Part shown: in pieces, positions 1 through 11,838 of the stretch | Layout: the number at the start of each line of letters is the position of its first letter | Position numbering within the stretch: position 1 is the stretch's first letter | From: Doryteuthis pealeii | Taxonomy: Eukaryota > Mollusca > Cephalopoda > Myopsida > Loliginidae | Assembly: GCA_023376005.1 (NCBI GenBank) | Contig: CM042160.1 | Span: 79,986,376 to 80,050,375, forward strand | Length of the DNA: 64,000 nucleotides | Direction of reading: 5' to 3' | The notes under the pieces: model-generated | What the model was told of the DNA's origin: nothing | The model's input: the letters and a program-made list of their open reading frames with translations, nothing else | Database searches by the model: none | Made by a program: the position numbers and the translations under genes

Positions 1-692
1 ACTGTGTCTGAAATTCCATGGATTGCAAAAAATCTCAGACAACATAAGAAACCAAATAAAGAACCAATGCAGTTTGGCAGCGGTAGTTTCGCAGGAGTTG
101 CTGGGTAGCACTGGATTTCAGCATCCCACCACTTTAGGGACTTTGAGACCTGATTTGTTTTCGGGATTTACTTCCCTGGCCTTTTCCTTGGGATGAGGTA
201 AAGCCGCTCGCCAGTGGAGGTTTTGTATCGGGCTTTTAATCCTTCTACCGTCGATATAATTCATTCAACTGTGGCATATGAAAATCTAATAGATTGCAAA
301 GGAGTTATCAGAATAATAATTGATTAGAATAATTTCATTTATTTTGTTGTGGTCAAAAAGAACTACAATGGTTAAATTACAAAAATACTAATAGTATCAT
401 GTATTCATTTGTTTACTTCATTTCTGGAATAAAGCCGCCTCCTTTAGACTTACCAGATACTTTTTACAATATCATAATTTTTTGGCATACATGTCGAATA
501 CCTAATGCCCCCCCCCCCCGTTTTGAGAGTCATTATTTTATTGCTGGGATCATGATGTGCTATAACTTCTGTTGAGATGAGAATTTCTTTAATAGTTTGG
601 AAGTCTCTTTACTTCTGGTTGGTCTCATACCCAATGGTAATCTTTTCTTATAATTCAAGTACATCTGACAGCCATTCGCATAACTCAAACCC

Positions 693-792
693 ACACCCAG
701 GTGCCCACACCCAGTTACACACATCCAGTTGCCCACACCCAGTTACACACACCCAGTTGCCCACACCCATGTGCCCACACCCAGGTGCCCAC
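693..792 (+). repeat. 12-base minisatellite (left copy)
   Basis: About eight units of CACACCCAGTTGCC or close variants. Right copy 39951-40048 has small losses. Confidence 0.85.
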
Positions 793-1757
793 AGGATAAC
801 CTTACCTGATGACAGATTTTGTCTGGTCGAAAAATCATACTTGACTTCCAATAATTTTTCATAATACAGTCAACAATCCTCAAAGATGTATAATCACATT
901 TTCTGTTATAAAATTAACCTGATTAACCCACCCCAGTATATAGTGTCACAACTACACCGGTTTATATTTTGTCATTAAAAACAATCTTCAGGAACTAATT
1001 CCAACATAATTTTGACTTAAATATGTTTCCATCATTGACTTTTCATGTATTATACAATTTCTGTAAGATAAAAAAAAAAGTTTAGCTGGACGTGTAAAAA
1101 AGAGATAAGCATAAAAGTTTTTTATTTTTTAATATTGACCAATGAATATTTACAAGACATAATGATTAGCCAACAATTTGTGGCTAAGCGGTTGCTAAGA
1201 CAACTGTTGATAATAAATAAAGAGTAAACAATCGCAAAAACTTAAAAGATTTTATTTAGAGAAATATGAACAACTAAATAGAGAGAACAAATATGTGTGA
1301 ATGCAATAAAGAGGAGATAATCCTTTAGTAAAGTTCTGTATTATACGAATGGAAAACTTGAGGAAAATGCATATGTGCAATAAAAAGGGAAAAGTCCTTT
1401 GATAAAAGTGTAGCGTGATTATTAAGGTCTACAGGAGTTTGAGAGTGGTAATAAAGCTGTGTGAGGACTGCTATAGAAAGAGAGGAAGAAGAAATAAGAG
1501 AAAATAAAGGTTAAAAAAGGAGGAGTGGACACACAACGGGTTGCCGGTAATTTGACCGAGGTATGACCCCGGAAGAGGAATTGAAAGCTGACCGGGAGTG
1601 ACGTGGTGACGTGTTGACGAGGAACGAGAAAGGAGAAAATCGCGCACTTTTACTTTTTGGCAGCGTAAGATTCGGACGGGGATGCTGGTTCCTAGTGTTG
1701 GGACAGCGATATAGTTGGTACTATGTTAAAAGGTACAGTAATTTAACAGTGTGTCCC

Positions 1758-1760
1758 CCC

Positions 1761-1828
<68 letters not shown>

Positions 1829-1867
1829 TCTCTCTCTCTCCTCTCCTCTCTCTCTCTCTCCCCTCTC

Positions 1868-1913
<46 letters not shown>
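1758..1913 (+). repeat. (CT)n microsatellite (left copy)
   Basis: Interrupted CT tract; all ORFs across it are low-complexity artefacts. Confidence 0.95.
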
Positions 1914-4093
1914 AACAGAGCCCTCGACACGAGCCTGAAAAATAAATGCTAATCCCCTTGTGACCATTTACATTACGTGTCTGTTGTGACTTCTTTATTT
2001 ACTAATGACGACTGCAACTTAAACTTGAGTTGGTTACATATATCGTTCCGGGTTTGTCACAAAGACACTTTGGTACTTTGTTATACAACCAATACATTTT
2101 AGTGTCGAGAATTTTGTGGCACGTAACAAGCCCCGCCACGTAAAAAAAAAAAACCTTTTTGTACCGTGACGACCATTTATTATATTACAAAAGTCCTTTA
2201 GTGGGGGGTAGGTACATGAAATCCCATCTTCTTGATCCATTAAGGCATGAACTTTTGTCTCTTAGATTGATGAGCGGAAAATTATTAATATTGTTTCTCT
2301 CTCGTTATGTACTTCACGTCGTCTAGATGTTCTTTGCGGAGCTATTTTGGTGGACACTATTTCTATGTCCCCCTGGCGTCAAATAGTAGAAATAAACGGC
2401 ACACAAAAGATGTAATCCTTTCAAATTAAAGGCGTTTTAGGTAAATTCATCGTATGGTAAATATTCGATGCTATATTCTGAATTTATTCATAGCTTTAAG
2501 AATTTAATTAATAGAGCTAAAGGATTTGGGCTTAGGGTTTGCTTATATCATAAGAAACATTTTTTTTCTGATACAATTAATTCACCTGTGTTAAATTTAC
2601 CACACGATGAATGTACCACAATGAAGTTACCTTAAATCAATTAAATGTATCGCTGTGTCAATTCAAAATCAAGTATCTCATTAATTCTATTGTTCTTTAA
2701 AACATCATATAGTATTGTGATTTGTATATTACATCGTTTTTGTACGAACTCCTTTTACAATTTGTATTTTTTTAATCATCTGGTAAGGAACTAAAACAAA
2801 ATTTAATAAAATCCTTTAATACTAAAAAGGATTTAGCAAAGAAATTTCCCTGTATAAAATTCACACAACTGCTTTTAACCAAAGAGCACATAACTTACCA
2901 TTACGTCTGAATCCGATCTTGGTGTAATAAGTATTGAGAGTTACTTCCCCTGTTTTATTATTACCTCCCCTTTGTGTAAATAATTATAGGGTGATGCATG
3001 TTTCCAAGTTTCTTCTTTTTCTCACAAAATTGTATAATCAATTGTCTCATTTATTTTTGCACCCAAAAGTTGATGATATAAACTGCGTATGTCATTATTT
3101 AAATGAATGTCACACGTACATAATTCCAAATAAGGCGACCGATTGGCTGATTTCTCTTTAGCAATTTCTGTCTTATTTCTTCATTTTAAGTGAAATATTA
3201 AGGATTTTGGATGGTTTGGTTTGTTTTACGGCATATCAACCTCGGTGAATCATTTAATACCGACTAAATTGGGTTCATAGCGGTAGTTTGGTAGAAAACT
3301 AGGAAATGTAAAATCCTGGATGGTCTATTTCATGAAAAGTTTTTTTCAAATTATTTGCTTGGTAGATTTGTTCGCACTAGATCAAAAGTCTACACTCTCT
3401 AGCAGTATATGCTTTACTGTAAATCTCTCTTGGCATGTATTGCATATTGGGGATTCTGTACCTCGCGTAAATGATGTAGATTTGCCTATATGAAGGTGGG
3501 TCAGCACAACTTGTTCTCTTCTATTTTGTGTATTTAAGTTCTATTCCTCAACGGAAGGTTTAATGTTTTGGAGTTTGTTATTAATGAGTGCATTCCAATG
3601 ATTGATTAGTTCGATATATTGAGACAAGATATACACAAGAGAATCAGTTACTTTATTGAATGTTGACTATGCAATAAACTAAATCGGTATTTGTAGATTG
3701 TCTATCATAGTATAAATCATGAAAGAATATTGTGTTTGGAAGTTGAAATAGGAATAATAACGAATATTCAGTTTTTGAAGCCATTTGAAATTTGTTTGGA
3801 AAGGAACAATTCTATTTATAAATAAAACAAAGAAGTTATTCATACACTGCAGCTTTAATGCATTTTGATTTCGATAAAGTTTGTAAGTTTTGTCTGTTGT
3901 AATGAGATTCACACATCTTTTTATAATGAGATTGTGTATTTGTCTGTCTGTAACCGAAACTATACCAATACTCAAGTCACAATCCCCTTTGTTGTTTACG
4001 GCACATTCTCCATTTTTATTTTATCTAAATCTCAATTATTAATAAAATTGTTTTACATTATTAATACTGTGGACCATATTATATACGAGATAT

Positions 4094-4345
4094 TTACCAG
4101 TACCTCATGTGTGCGGGTTAGGCACAAGCCTATTAATGTGGACCACCCTACGAACCGAAGCTCATGGAGACGGGTGAAAAATGCGTTGATCTCATCGGCA
4201 TTCCCTTCAAGGGCGCCTCAGGTACTGGGCAATAAACCCAGCCCTCCCCTTTAAATCAAGGGGACAGGTGTTGCCTGGGGATGGCCCTGGAATCAAGGAT
4301 GTTAGCTTGTAAGGTCCAGGTCCGAAGCCACTGGACGAAACTGGA
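4094..4345 (+). repeat. SINE-like repeat, family A (left copy)
   Basis: A GC-rich block with GTGCGGGTTAGGCACAAG, CGAACCGAAGCTCATGG and GGGCAATAAACCCAGCC. Related blocks occur at 43452-43713, 21800-22052, 37055-37165 and 62712-62995, so the family is interspersed. No clear A/B boxes seen. This copy has many one-base losses. Confidence 0.7.
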
Positions 4346-4679
4346 GTTAGATATGTTGACATATCTACATAATAGAAATTTACCACATACCCCACGTGTG
4401 CCGCTTAGGCACAAGGCCCTATTGTGAAATTATAAAGTTCACAACCCCATGTGATAGCTATTAGGTCCTGGCACGGCACCCACAATGAACGTATGAGGAA
4501 TGTAACCCTAGATGTTTCGCATACATACCCCACTGATACTATGTTGTCCATAGTACAATATGATACGTGTCACATACGCACATTGACATCGATATGACAA
4601 TTAGTGAGAGTGAGTATTCTTTGTAAGAGAGAGATATTAGAGATAGATAACCCATATATTATATAGGACTTGTGACGGA

Positions 4680-4806
4680 GAACGAGAAAGGAAAAAGAGC
4701 AAGACATTGTCTTGCCTGTCGAGATCGAACCCGCGTCCTCCCGTATGCAAGAACAATTGCGATTTGGGAACTGAACGACGCGAGTTCGTCAGGTGCCCAG
4801 ATATTT
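4680..4806 (-). repeat. tRNA-derived SINE, family B (left copy)
   Basis: On the minus strand GGACGCGGGTTCGATCTCGA has a B-box, followed by CTTGCTCTTTTTCCTTTCTC. Same family as 9770-9893. Confidence 0.65.
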
Positions 4807-6993
4807 GGGAAATGTGCTGATAAATAACCAAGTGAGTCGAGTGCTGGGCAGTGAGGAGTTAGCAGCAGGTTGACTGACGCGAGACGAAGCGCTTTGCGAA
4901 CGACCGAGTAAAGAAATGGATTTTAGTCCAACAGAAACAAAACTAAATAGGAAATGCGATTTTGAACTGCTAAAGATTATTTCGACTACGACGACGGATT
5001 TTCCAGCTGCTAGACGAAGAACGTGTTGACCCAAAGAAAGTCTGGCTTGTGAGAAGACGGTGAACTCGCTTGTTTTTGGTCCCCCCTCAGCAGGAACTTG
5101 TTGATTCGAATATCTATTTCCCCCCATCTATTTCCCCTCCCCTTTATAGCACTATATTGAGAGAGAACTTTCTTTAGAAAGAGAGAGAGATTATGAGAAA
5201 GAGACAGATTTGACTGAGAAAGAGAGACTTACTTGGAATGGCTTCTATCATGTCCGCCGGCTGCCATCTTGTTATCTAGTTGGTTGACTTCTAACTAAAG
5301 GAGTTGAGTTCTTCAAGCTAAGGCATGCTTAATTATTTAACAACTTCTGTTGTCTTTGTTTTAACCTTTATTTAATTTTTCTAATAACGCTCGGGCAGAC
5401 CAGGCCTCGGCGTGTCTTCACTCGTAGGTGGCCATTCTCAATCTCTCGTCTTAACTTGTCAACGATCAAGCTCAAACTCTAACTTCTAACTATCACCTCT
5501 CACTCTTCCTTTTTCTCCTTCGCCACGTCATCATTTTAATCATGCCCAATCAAATCTATCCACGCGTATTTGCTAAATCAGCATTTAAACTTTTCCGCTA
5601 GTCATACATTTTCTTTCCTAACAAATCATTCAAACCAACACAATGGTTACACGTCATAACCATAGTGTTACACTATTAATGTGGGACCAACCATGAGCCG
5701 AGACTCAGGGGTGGCGGCATTTGGTCACGGAAGAGGTTTTGCTTAAAAAGTCAGGCCGATGTGTGCAACTCACATATTTATTCCCTGTTCCTTTAACGAC
5801 TATCAATACCTCCCCTACCGTGCACAGTTTTAGTTAATCTAGAAATATCCCTGTTCTAATCCGTTTGGGCCATACGAGCTCACATGGTACATCGAAAGAT
5901 CTGTTACCTTCAGCTTTCCAAAAACATCAGCTCAGAGTAATGAATGTGGGGATGCGATGGCACACTTACAACTCAGTTTCCTATGCAATCTGAAGGAAAT
6001 CTGGAAGGAGCTCGCCAAAAATCATTCCAACCTCGAGAAGTGTTATGGCGGTATATTTCACCTATTGGATCAGTAAAATGGTCATTCGGGTGGACATGAG
6101 TCCAAATGGTTTATGTTCCCTTGCTGCAGTTCTTCACCGATAGATGGCGAGAGTATTTAGGCGACAGCCGGGAATTCTGAATTCCTTTTTCTCTCGAGCC
6201 AGCAACGACTTCACATGGTGTAGGCGCTTGACGCCTATGTCCTTTAAGTGAGATGTTTTGCCCCCAACCAGCCATGAGTAAGTGACGTTCCTTAAGACGC
6301 AAGTCCTACACCTACTTTCTTTATGCATGTTTATATATTTGTCTTGAATCTATTTCTCTGTCGCTCACGGAATAAAGTCTATTATTATCTTATAACTTTG
6401 TCGGAGTATTTCATATCTACACATGTAGCCATTTTGGATGGTTACTCTAAGCGTTCCAACTTTAATATAAGAACTTTATATCTTATAGGCCTTTGTATAC
6501 TTTTTTACATCTGCATGGGATGAAATATACACAATTCTTGGTCATTTTGTATTCTGTTGGGTGCTTGACTCGGGGAGGGGGTCTTTACGAAGAATTGGCC
6601 ATTCTTGAATGTTGTGCTGATAATTGATGAATTCGGTGTGACGAAAAAGGGGAATGCTTATTTTGGCTGTGGAATCATAGATTGAAGTGTCTCAATAACA
6701 ACGAGTTATCACTCACCTAGCGGAACGCCCTCTTGGGTTTTCGGGAGGCTTTTCGCTGTGTAACTCCCAATTTCATCAAATTGCATTCTTGTGTGCATTC
6801 TTTCACTACCCAGTCAGACAACCATTGTCTGAGCTTCTTGAGGCGGACATAGTTCGCATGCTGTGTGGAACGTTTGTTCCGTTATAGTATCTGGCCTAAG
6901 TTTTGAATGTGGCCTAGGAAATCATGTCTCTCTTACAGTATGTGGCCTAATAAAAAAAAGCATATTATAAGGTTATAATAATAACGCTAACCA

Positions 6994-7014
6994 TAAACCC
7001 TAACCCTAACCCTA
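6994..7014 (-). repeat. Short interstitial telomere repeat (left copy)
   Basis: Two to three CCCTAA units (AACCCTAACCCTAACCC), about 70 bases upstream of the BEL-like 5' LTR. Duplicate at 46393-46414. Confidence 0.7.
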
Positions 7015-7081
7015 TTTCAGAATTTTAGAATATTTTAGAATTAAACAGATCTCTGATTCATCTAGATTGTGGATTAATTCT

Positions 7082-7559
7082 TGTAGCTGTCGCTTTTGAG
7101 TGCGCCTAATGTTAAATATATTTATTTTCTACCCTTAAAATATTCCCTTAAATTTGGACAGTGTAAGGGAAACAACTCTGTTAGGGTCTGATAATCAAGT
7201 GACCCACAGGGCCTGAATTGCATTGTGGGAATATCAACAGGTATCCTTAGGGTAAAATAGGACTTCCGCCAGGCTGATGCAGCAAAAAGGTTGTGGGATA
7301 ATATCGTCCTAAAATTAGAATTTTAGTCTTTTAGTTAGTTCTCGGTACTGGTACGACGCACAGGTGTGTTTCTTTCCAATTTTCCCATGAAGTTGCTGGC
7401 ATTTGTTAAAGACCCTTTTTGTAAATTAGTAATTGTTTTATACCCCATTTTATTTCAGTATTTCACGGTGTTTGGAAGTAAATAAAATATTCTACGTTCA
7501 ACATCAGTCGTCTTCGTGTCATCAATACATCACCAAAATATTACCAGGGAACTGCTACA
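7082..7559 (+). repeat. 5' LTR of BEL-like element (left copy)
   Basis: 478 bases, TG...CA. It differs from its partner at 10862-11344 by about eight substitutions (about 1.6 percent) plus several one-base losses that are absent from the other three LTR copies and look like sequencing errors. Confidence 0.9.
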
Positions 7560-7997
7560 GTGAAATACTGGCCATCTAACAGCGAAATATCTCGCCACTA
7601 GATTGAAAGACAAAAAAAGGACCGAAAATAAAATTTAAAAAAATTAAAAATTAAAAAAAATCCTCCGAACGTACTGCGAAGAAAAGTACTCCCCGAAACA
7701 AAACAACAAAAAAGGTTAGTCAATGTCTATTGTAAATATAGTCTGTGAAGTTGGTTGTTGGTCTTCATTGCCTTTAATCAAAAAGGAAAATTAAAAGAGG
7801 AAAAAGGTTCAGCGAAGTTTGTCTTCAATTGCTCATGAGATAACAAAAAAAATGAGAAAAAAATGAATTAAAAATAAATAAATAAATAAATTTTTTGTTC
7901 ACAAGGAGTGCTCTCCCTTTAACCCTTTTCAATTCGTTGCTATGGAATGCAAATTGTCCGAAGTCCACACAGATCTCTAGGAGACCTAGTCTCATAA

Positions 7998-8429
7998 GTG
8001 AGGCGGTCTGAACGACTAAGGTGTCCGACAGAAAAGATGTTGGATTTCCAAAGAGAGGAAACGATGAAAAGGGAAAGGAAATTCATCAGCACTTATACGA
8101 ACTTTAAGTCTGAAGTAAACTTCACCAGGCTAAAATTAAAGTCTGAATGCTGTGAAGCTGAACTGGAGAAAATGATAGAAATCTTGGAGCAATGTAAGAG
8201 GGAAGTCGAGCAAACTTATGAAGATTTACGAACATTGACCACACCACTTCCAGATATAAGAAGGAAAATGGACACGTGTACCTCAGTAACTTCTGAGGTA
8301 ATAATAATTCTGGAGGAACGTTGCAGAAATTCCAACCAAACCTTTGATCCTGCCGCTGTGAAAAAATCCCTCTCCCAGCTATTACAAAGAGAATATGCCA
8401 AGTCCATTCATGGCTCAACAATGTCCTGA
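7998..8429 (+). pseudogene. Gag-like ORF, N-terminal part (left copy)
   Basis: 143 codons, mostly charged and helical: RSERLRCPTEKMLDFQREE, then a coiled-coil-like region and LLQREYAKSIHGS. The frame opens with GTG directly after a TAA, and the first ATG is at 8037, so the original start is probably lost. A TGA at 8427-8429 interrupts it; both duplicate copies share this stop. Similar sequences precede BEL/Pao pol in animals as I recall. Confidence 0.6.
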
Positions 8430-8492
8430 CTCAGTGGAAGCAGCTGCCGGGAATCCCAAGTATCTGCAAAAAGGGCAGAGGCAGCTGCATGT

Positions 8493-8903
8493 TTGGCTGC
8501 TAAACGGGCAGAAATCCACCGAGAAAATGAGATTTCCATGCTAAGGAAAAAACTCAAGAAGCTGGAAAATCAAAGAGATCTCGAGGTTATGGAAGTAGAA
8601 TGCAAGGCATATGCTGAAGCAGAGGACAACAATGCAGTGGAGGGATCAGAGGCTGGGAACACCTCACAGGCAAGTGAATCCTTTATTCACATTAATAAGC
8701 CTAGTAACAAGACTCCCCAAATAGCTTCAACTCCAATCCAAACCGAAGCTAAGAAAGACGAAAGATCTAATGCAGAAGAGCATAGACTACGTGTACTTGT
8801 TGACTGTGTCTATGCAGGTTCCAAAGATAGACCCACAGTCTCGAGAGTGAAATATCACTCTAAAAAACAGAGGCAGCTGCAGAGTTGGCTGCAAATAAAG
8901 TAG
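8493..8903 (+). pseudogene. Gag-like ORF, middle part (left copy)
   Basis: Continues after the TGA in another frame, with SAKRAEAAACLAAKRAEIHR upstream and MLRKKLKKLENQRDLEVMEV, a predicted coiled coil. The left copy lost bases near 8865 relative to the right copy, which shifts the end of this ORF. Confidence 0.5.
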
Positions 8904-9571
8904 CCATGAATTATCAAGCTGCTATTGATACCCAACATCAGCTACTTGGAGTCCTGGAATGCAAACGGGATTGGAAAGTCAATACAGGAGCCTATCAAAA
9001 ATTCTATGCGACCAAGACTGATCAGGAGTCAAGCATTGTGGGAAATGCGACACTCTGTAAGAACTCAAGAGTCACTGGTACCCATCACCAAGCACCTGTA
9101 ACACCGTTAGCATGTCCAACAGTATTCAAAGCTGATAACCTGTCACTGGACATTTTAAAGAGAAGTGCACAAGAAGATAGGAAATTCCAAAAGGTACAAT
9201 TTCTACCCGCACAAATAAGAGCTCCGGATGAGTGCCATAGTATGAATTCATTAATAGCATTAAAAAAGGAAGTTGATCCTAACAAGATACTGGGATCGGT
9301 CAAACTTAATGTATCCCCAAAGCGTATCTCTTCCTCACTAAACCCGTTTAACCAGCTATCACTAACAAGCAGTGCTCAGCTGAATAAACCCTTAGTAAAT
9401 AACCCTTGGAGATGGGAGAACACAAAGAAGTCTTGTAACTTTATACATGAACCGTCTCTAAAAAACAGTGCAATTCACAGTCAGACCTCATCAGAGTTAC
9501 CAAAAGGAAAATTTTGTTATCAGAAAGATATGAATACTTTAAATAGCAACCCTGGGACCTTGAATGTATAA
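8885..9571 (+). pseudogene. Gag-like ORF, C-terminal part (left copy)
   Basis: 228 codons beginning AANKVAMNYQAAIDTQHQLL. The RAEAAAxLAAxK motif found at 8470 recurs here, which suggests an internal duplication within the ancestral protein. No zinc knuckle or protease motif was found. Confidence 0.5.
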
Positions 9572-9728
9572 AGGCCATTGGAAAACATTGTTTTGAAGGG
9601 GGGGGCAAAAAGATTTAAAAATAAATACTACTCTAATTCTCTCCCAACTGTAAGGAAAACTTCAAATAATCTCAGTCCTCAGCTTTCAATCTTCTCTTCT
9701 AACAGAACACCGTTTTTCCTCACTCGCT

Positions 9729-10583
9729 TTGGTTATTTTAAGTACACACAAAAACCAAACATCCGGGCGCATGTCGAACCTCGCGTCCGTCCAGTACCTA
9801 GATTTTTGCATGCGGGCGGACGACGCGGGTTCGATCCCGGTAGGCAAGACAAAGTCTTACTCTTTTTCGTTCTCTGCCACAAACATAGAACCTGTAAAAG
9901 AGACCGAGACAACGTCAATGAATGACGATGCTCTGAGTGATGCTACCAAAGTGATAAGGAACAAAGTTAAAGATGCTAGCTCTGAGCAGAATCATCTACA
10001 TGACCAGAGAAGACTTGTCAAAAACCTCTTCGACCAGGAATCTTCCATCAAAGAAAGAGATAGGATATACCCAGAAAAGGAACGAAGTAAAATATCTAAG
10101 AGGGCCACAGAGAAATTGTCATCTGTTATCCCAAAGAGGCACAAAGATAAGGAATCTGCAACACTAAAGGAAAACACATCGATTTCTGCAAACATTAGCA
10201 ATATAAAGACTAATGTTTGGTCAGAAATGTTGTCTAAACCCGTTGCAAGTCCCATAAACAAGTCACAGAAGAGAACCTCCAAGATAAAGAAGAGCCAAAT
10301 AAAGAAGTTGTCATCTGTAATTCCAGAGAGGCATGGACGGCTTCCACAGCCTAATAGCTTAAGGGCTCTTAAGCTAGCCAAACGTCGAGGTCGGCCACCA
10401 TCTCCCAGGCCATTAAAAGCAGAGCTACTAAAAAAGGCTGTGAAATCACTAGGATTTCACAACAAAAACAAACTGGGATTTTCATTGTTTAAACTTCCCA
10501 GACGACACGGTAGACCCCCGGAAAATATATCAAAGCCGGAATTCTGTAAAGAGAGCAGCCGATCTACAAAAGGTAGAAACTAG
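9729..10583 (+). CDS. Basic ORF with three AT-hook-like motifs (left copy)
   Basis: 284 codons in the 3' third of the LTR element. The C-terminal 100 residues contain PERHGRLPQP, KRRGRPPSPRP and PRRHGRPPEN, three (R/H)GRxP motifs; the second is a classical AT-hook core. The region SNLASVQYLDFCMRADDAGS is the translation of a tRNA-derived SINE at 9770-9893, apparently retained in frame. The ORF could encode a DNA-binding accessory protein or be a decayed gag tail. In the right copy one extra A near 49840 truncates it before the third motif. Confidence 0.5.
   Translation: MVILSTHKNQTSGRMSNLASVQYLDFCMRADDAGSIPVGKTKSYSFSFSATNIEPVKETETTSMNDDALSDATKVIRNKVKDASSEQNHLHDQRRLVKNLFDQESSIKERDRIYPEKERSKISKRATEKLSSVIPKRHKDKESATLKENTSISANISNIKTNVWSEMLSKPVASPINKSQKRTSKIKKSQIKKLSSVIPERHGRLPQPNSLRALKLAKRRGRPPSPRPLKAELLKKAVKSLGFHNKNKLGFSLFKLPRRHGRPPENISKPEFCKESSRSTKGRN
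9770..9893 (+). repeat. tRNA-derived SINE (family B) inside the BEL-like ORF
   Basis: Contains GGGTTCGATCCCGG, a Pol III B-box, after a GAACCTCGCGTCCGT leader, and ends TCTTTTTCGTTCTCTGCCAC. The same unit lies in reverse at 4680-4806 and 44046-44172. The second duplicate of this insertion is at 49181-49304. Confidence 0.7.
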
Positions 10584-10861
10584 CAAGCAGTGAATTGAAA
10601 TAATAAAGAACATTTGGACATTTGTCTTCAATAAATTTATTGAAACGTCATTTGACGTTAACTAAGAACAGTTAGAGAAGGGTGTTCATTGAATAAAATT
10701 AATTACATCCAAAAAAAAATGCACACACACCTCTAACATAACATTCAATATATATACATATATATTATATATAAAAGAAGAAAAAGGAAAAAACAATACA
10801 AAAAAATTACAAATGCATTGGACATATTCCCTCCCATAGATCTTTGTAATTTTGGTGGCAG

Positions 10862-11344
10862 TGTAGCTGTCGCCTTTGAGTGCGCCTAATATTAAATATA
10901 TTTATTTTCTACCCTTAAAATATTCCCTTAAATTTGGACAGTGTAAGGGAAACAACTCTGTTAGGGTCTAATAATCAAGTGGACCCACAGGGCCTGAATT
11001 GCATTGTGGGAATATCAACAGGTATCCTTAGGGTAAAATAGGGACTTCCGCCTGGCTGATGCAGCAAAAAGGTTGTGGGGATAATATCGTCCTAAAATTA
11101 GAATTTTAGTCATTTAGTTAGTTCTCGGTACTGGTACGACGCACAGGTATGTTTCTTTCCAATTTTCCCGTGAAGTTGCTGGCATTTGTTAAAGACCCTT
11201 TTTGTAAATTAGTAATTGTTTTATACCCCATTTTATTTCAGTATTTCACGGTGTTTGGAAGTAAATAAAATATTCTACGTTCAACATCAGTCGTCTTCGT
11301 GTCATCAATACATCACCAGAAAATATTACCAGGGAACTGCTACA
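10862..11344 (+). repeat. 3' LTR of BEL-like element (left copy)
   Basis: 483 bases, complete, followed by the target duplication attct. The usual purine tract is not directly at the boundary; a purine-rich stretch is about 70-90 bases upstream. Confidence 0.9.
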
Positions 11345-11774
11345 ATTCTTTTTTTTTAATTATTCTTAATTACTATATACAGCTTATGACTGAATTGCAT
11401 ATCATGAAATTGAATATATATGAAAAATAATTAGTTTCAATAAATTGCCTATTACTTATATCTATAAATATACTCTTACTAAGGTAGGACACATTCAAAG
11501 CGGGTAGGTCACTTACTATAACAGAATCGAAAAGATAGGCCACATACTATAACGGCACCGAAAGTTCTTTGTCCTGGAAGTCAGTTCTTTGCTGCGCTGG
11601 AAGAATCACTCAGTGTTTTTCTGTTTACTCGTGATTTGGACACGACAGAAAGAGATTCCACGAAGGCGAGTCTTTCTCAGCTGAGACACTGATGGATTTT
11701 TAGGAACACCAGATTAAAATAAAGTAAAAATTAATTCTGAGATACAAAGGTTCTCTTCGTTGGAATTTGGCGAA

Positions 11775-11838
11775 ATGGCAGTGAAAGCCTCGCGTTTGTG
11801 TCATGTGAACGGTGCTGACGTTGAATTAGATGTTACAG
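11775..11838 (+). CDS. Candidate short first exon, plus strand (left copy)
   Basis: GCGAAATGG is a good start context. MAVKASRLCHVNGADVELDV follows, then ACAG|GTAATA as a donor. One joinable exon is 13686-13720 (acceptor TTGTGTTTACAG), which in phase gives [11 protein letters not shown] and a stop. The same exon is intact at 50792-50855. No family recognised; may be part of a longer gene or chance. Confidence 0.25.

Larger units (their letters stand above)
2031..6990. other. Gene-poor stretch (left copy)
   Basis: Apart from SINE fragments at 4094-4345, 4390-4424, 4680-4806 and about 5675-5730, nothing coding was found. ORFs in the two copies do not agree because of frequent one-base losses here. 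The right duplicate is 41340-46390. Confidence 0.6.
7082..11344 (+). mobile_element. BEL/Pao-like LTR retrotransposon without pol (left copy)
   Basis: Two LTRs begin TGTAGCTGTCGC and end GGGAACTGCTACA, with TGTAGC/GCTACA inverted ends. The 5-bp target duplication attct is at 7077-7081 and 11345-11349. The interior has gag-like remnants and a basic AT-hook-like ORF but no protease, RT or integrase, so it would need enzymes from elsewhere. The gag sequence resembles ORFs that precede BEL/Pao pol in animal genomes, as I recall. A TGGCCATCTAAC stretch ten bases after the 5' LTR is a weak primer-site candidate. Confidence 0.8.

Noticed and set aside
1611..1967. ORFs rich in Leu/Ser or Arg/Glu on both strands
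   Set aside because: They are translations of the CT microsatellite; the same applies to 40860-41277 and 60436-60683.
4637..5127. ORFs 64 and 112 codons on the minus strand
   Set aside because: They are translations of the family B SINE and adjacent repeats and are not conserved in the right copy.
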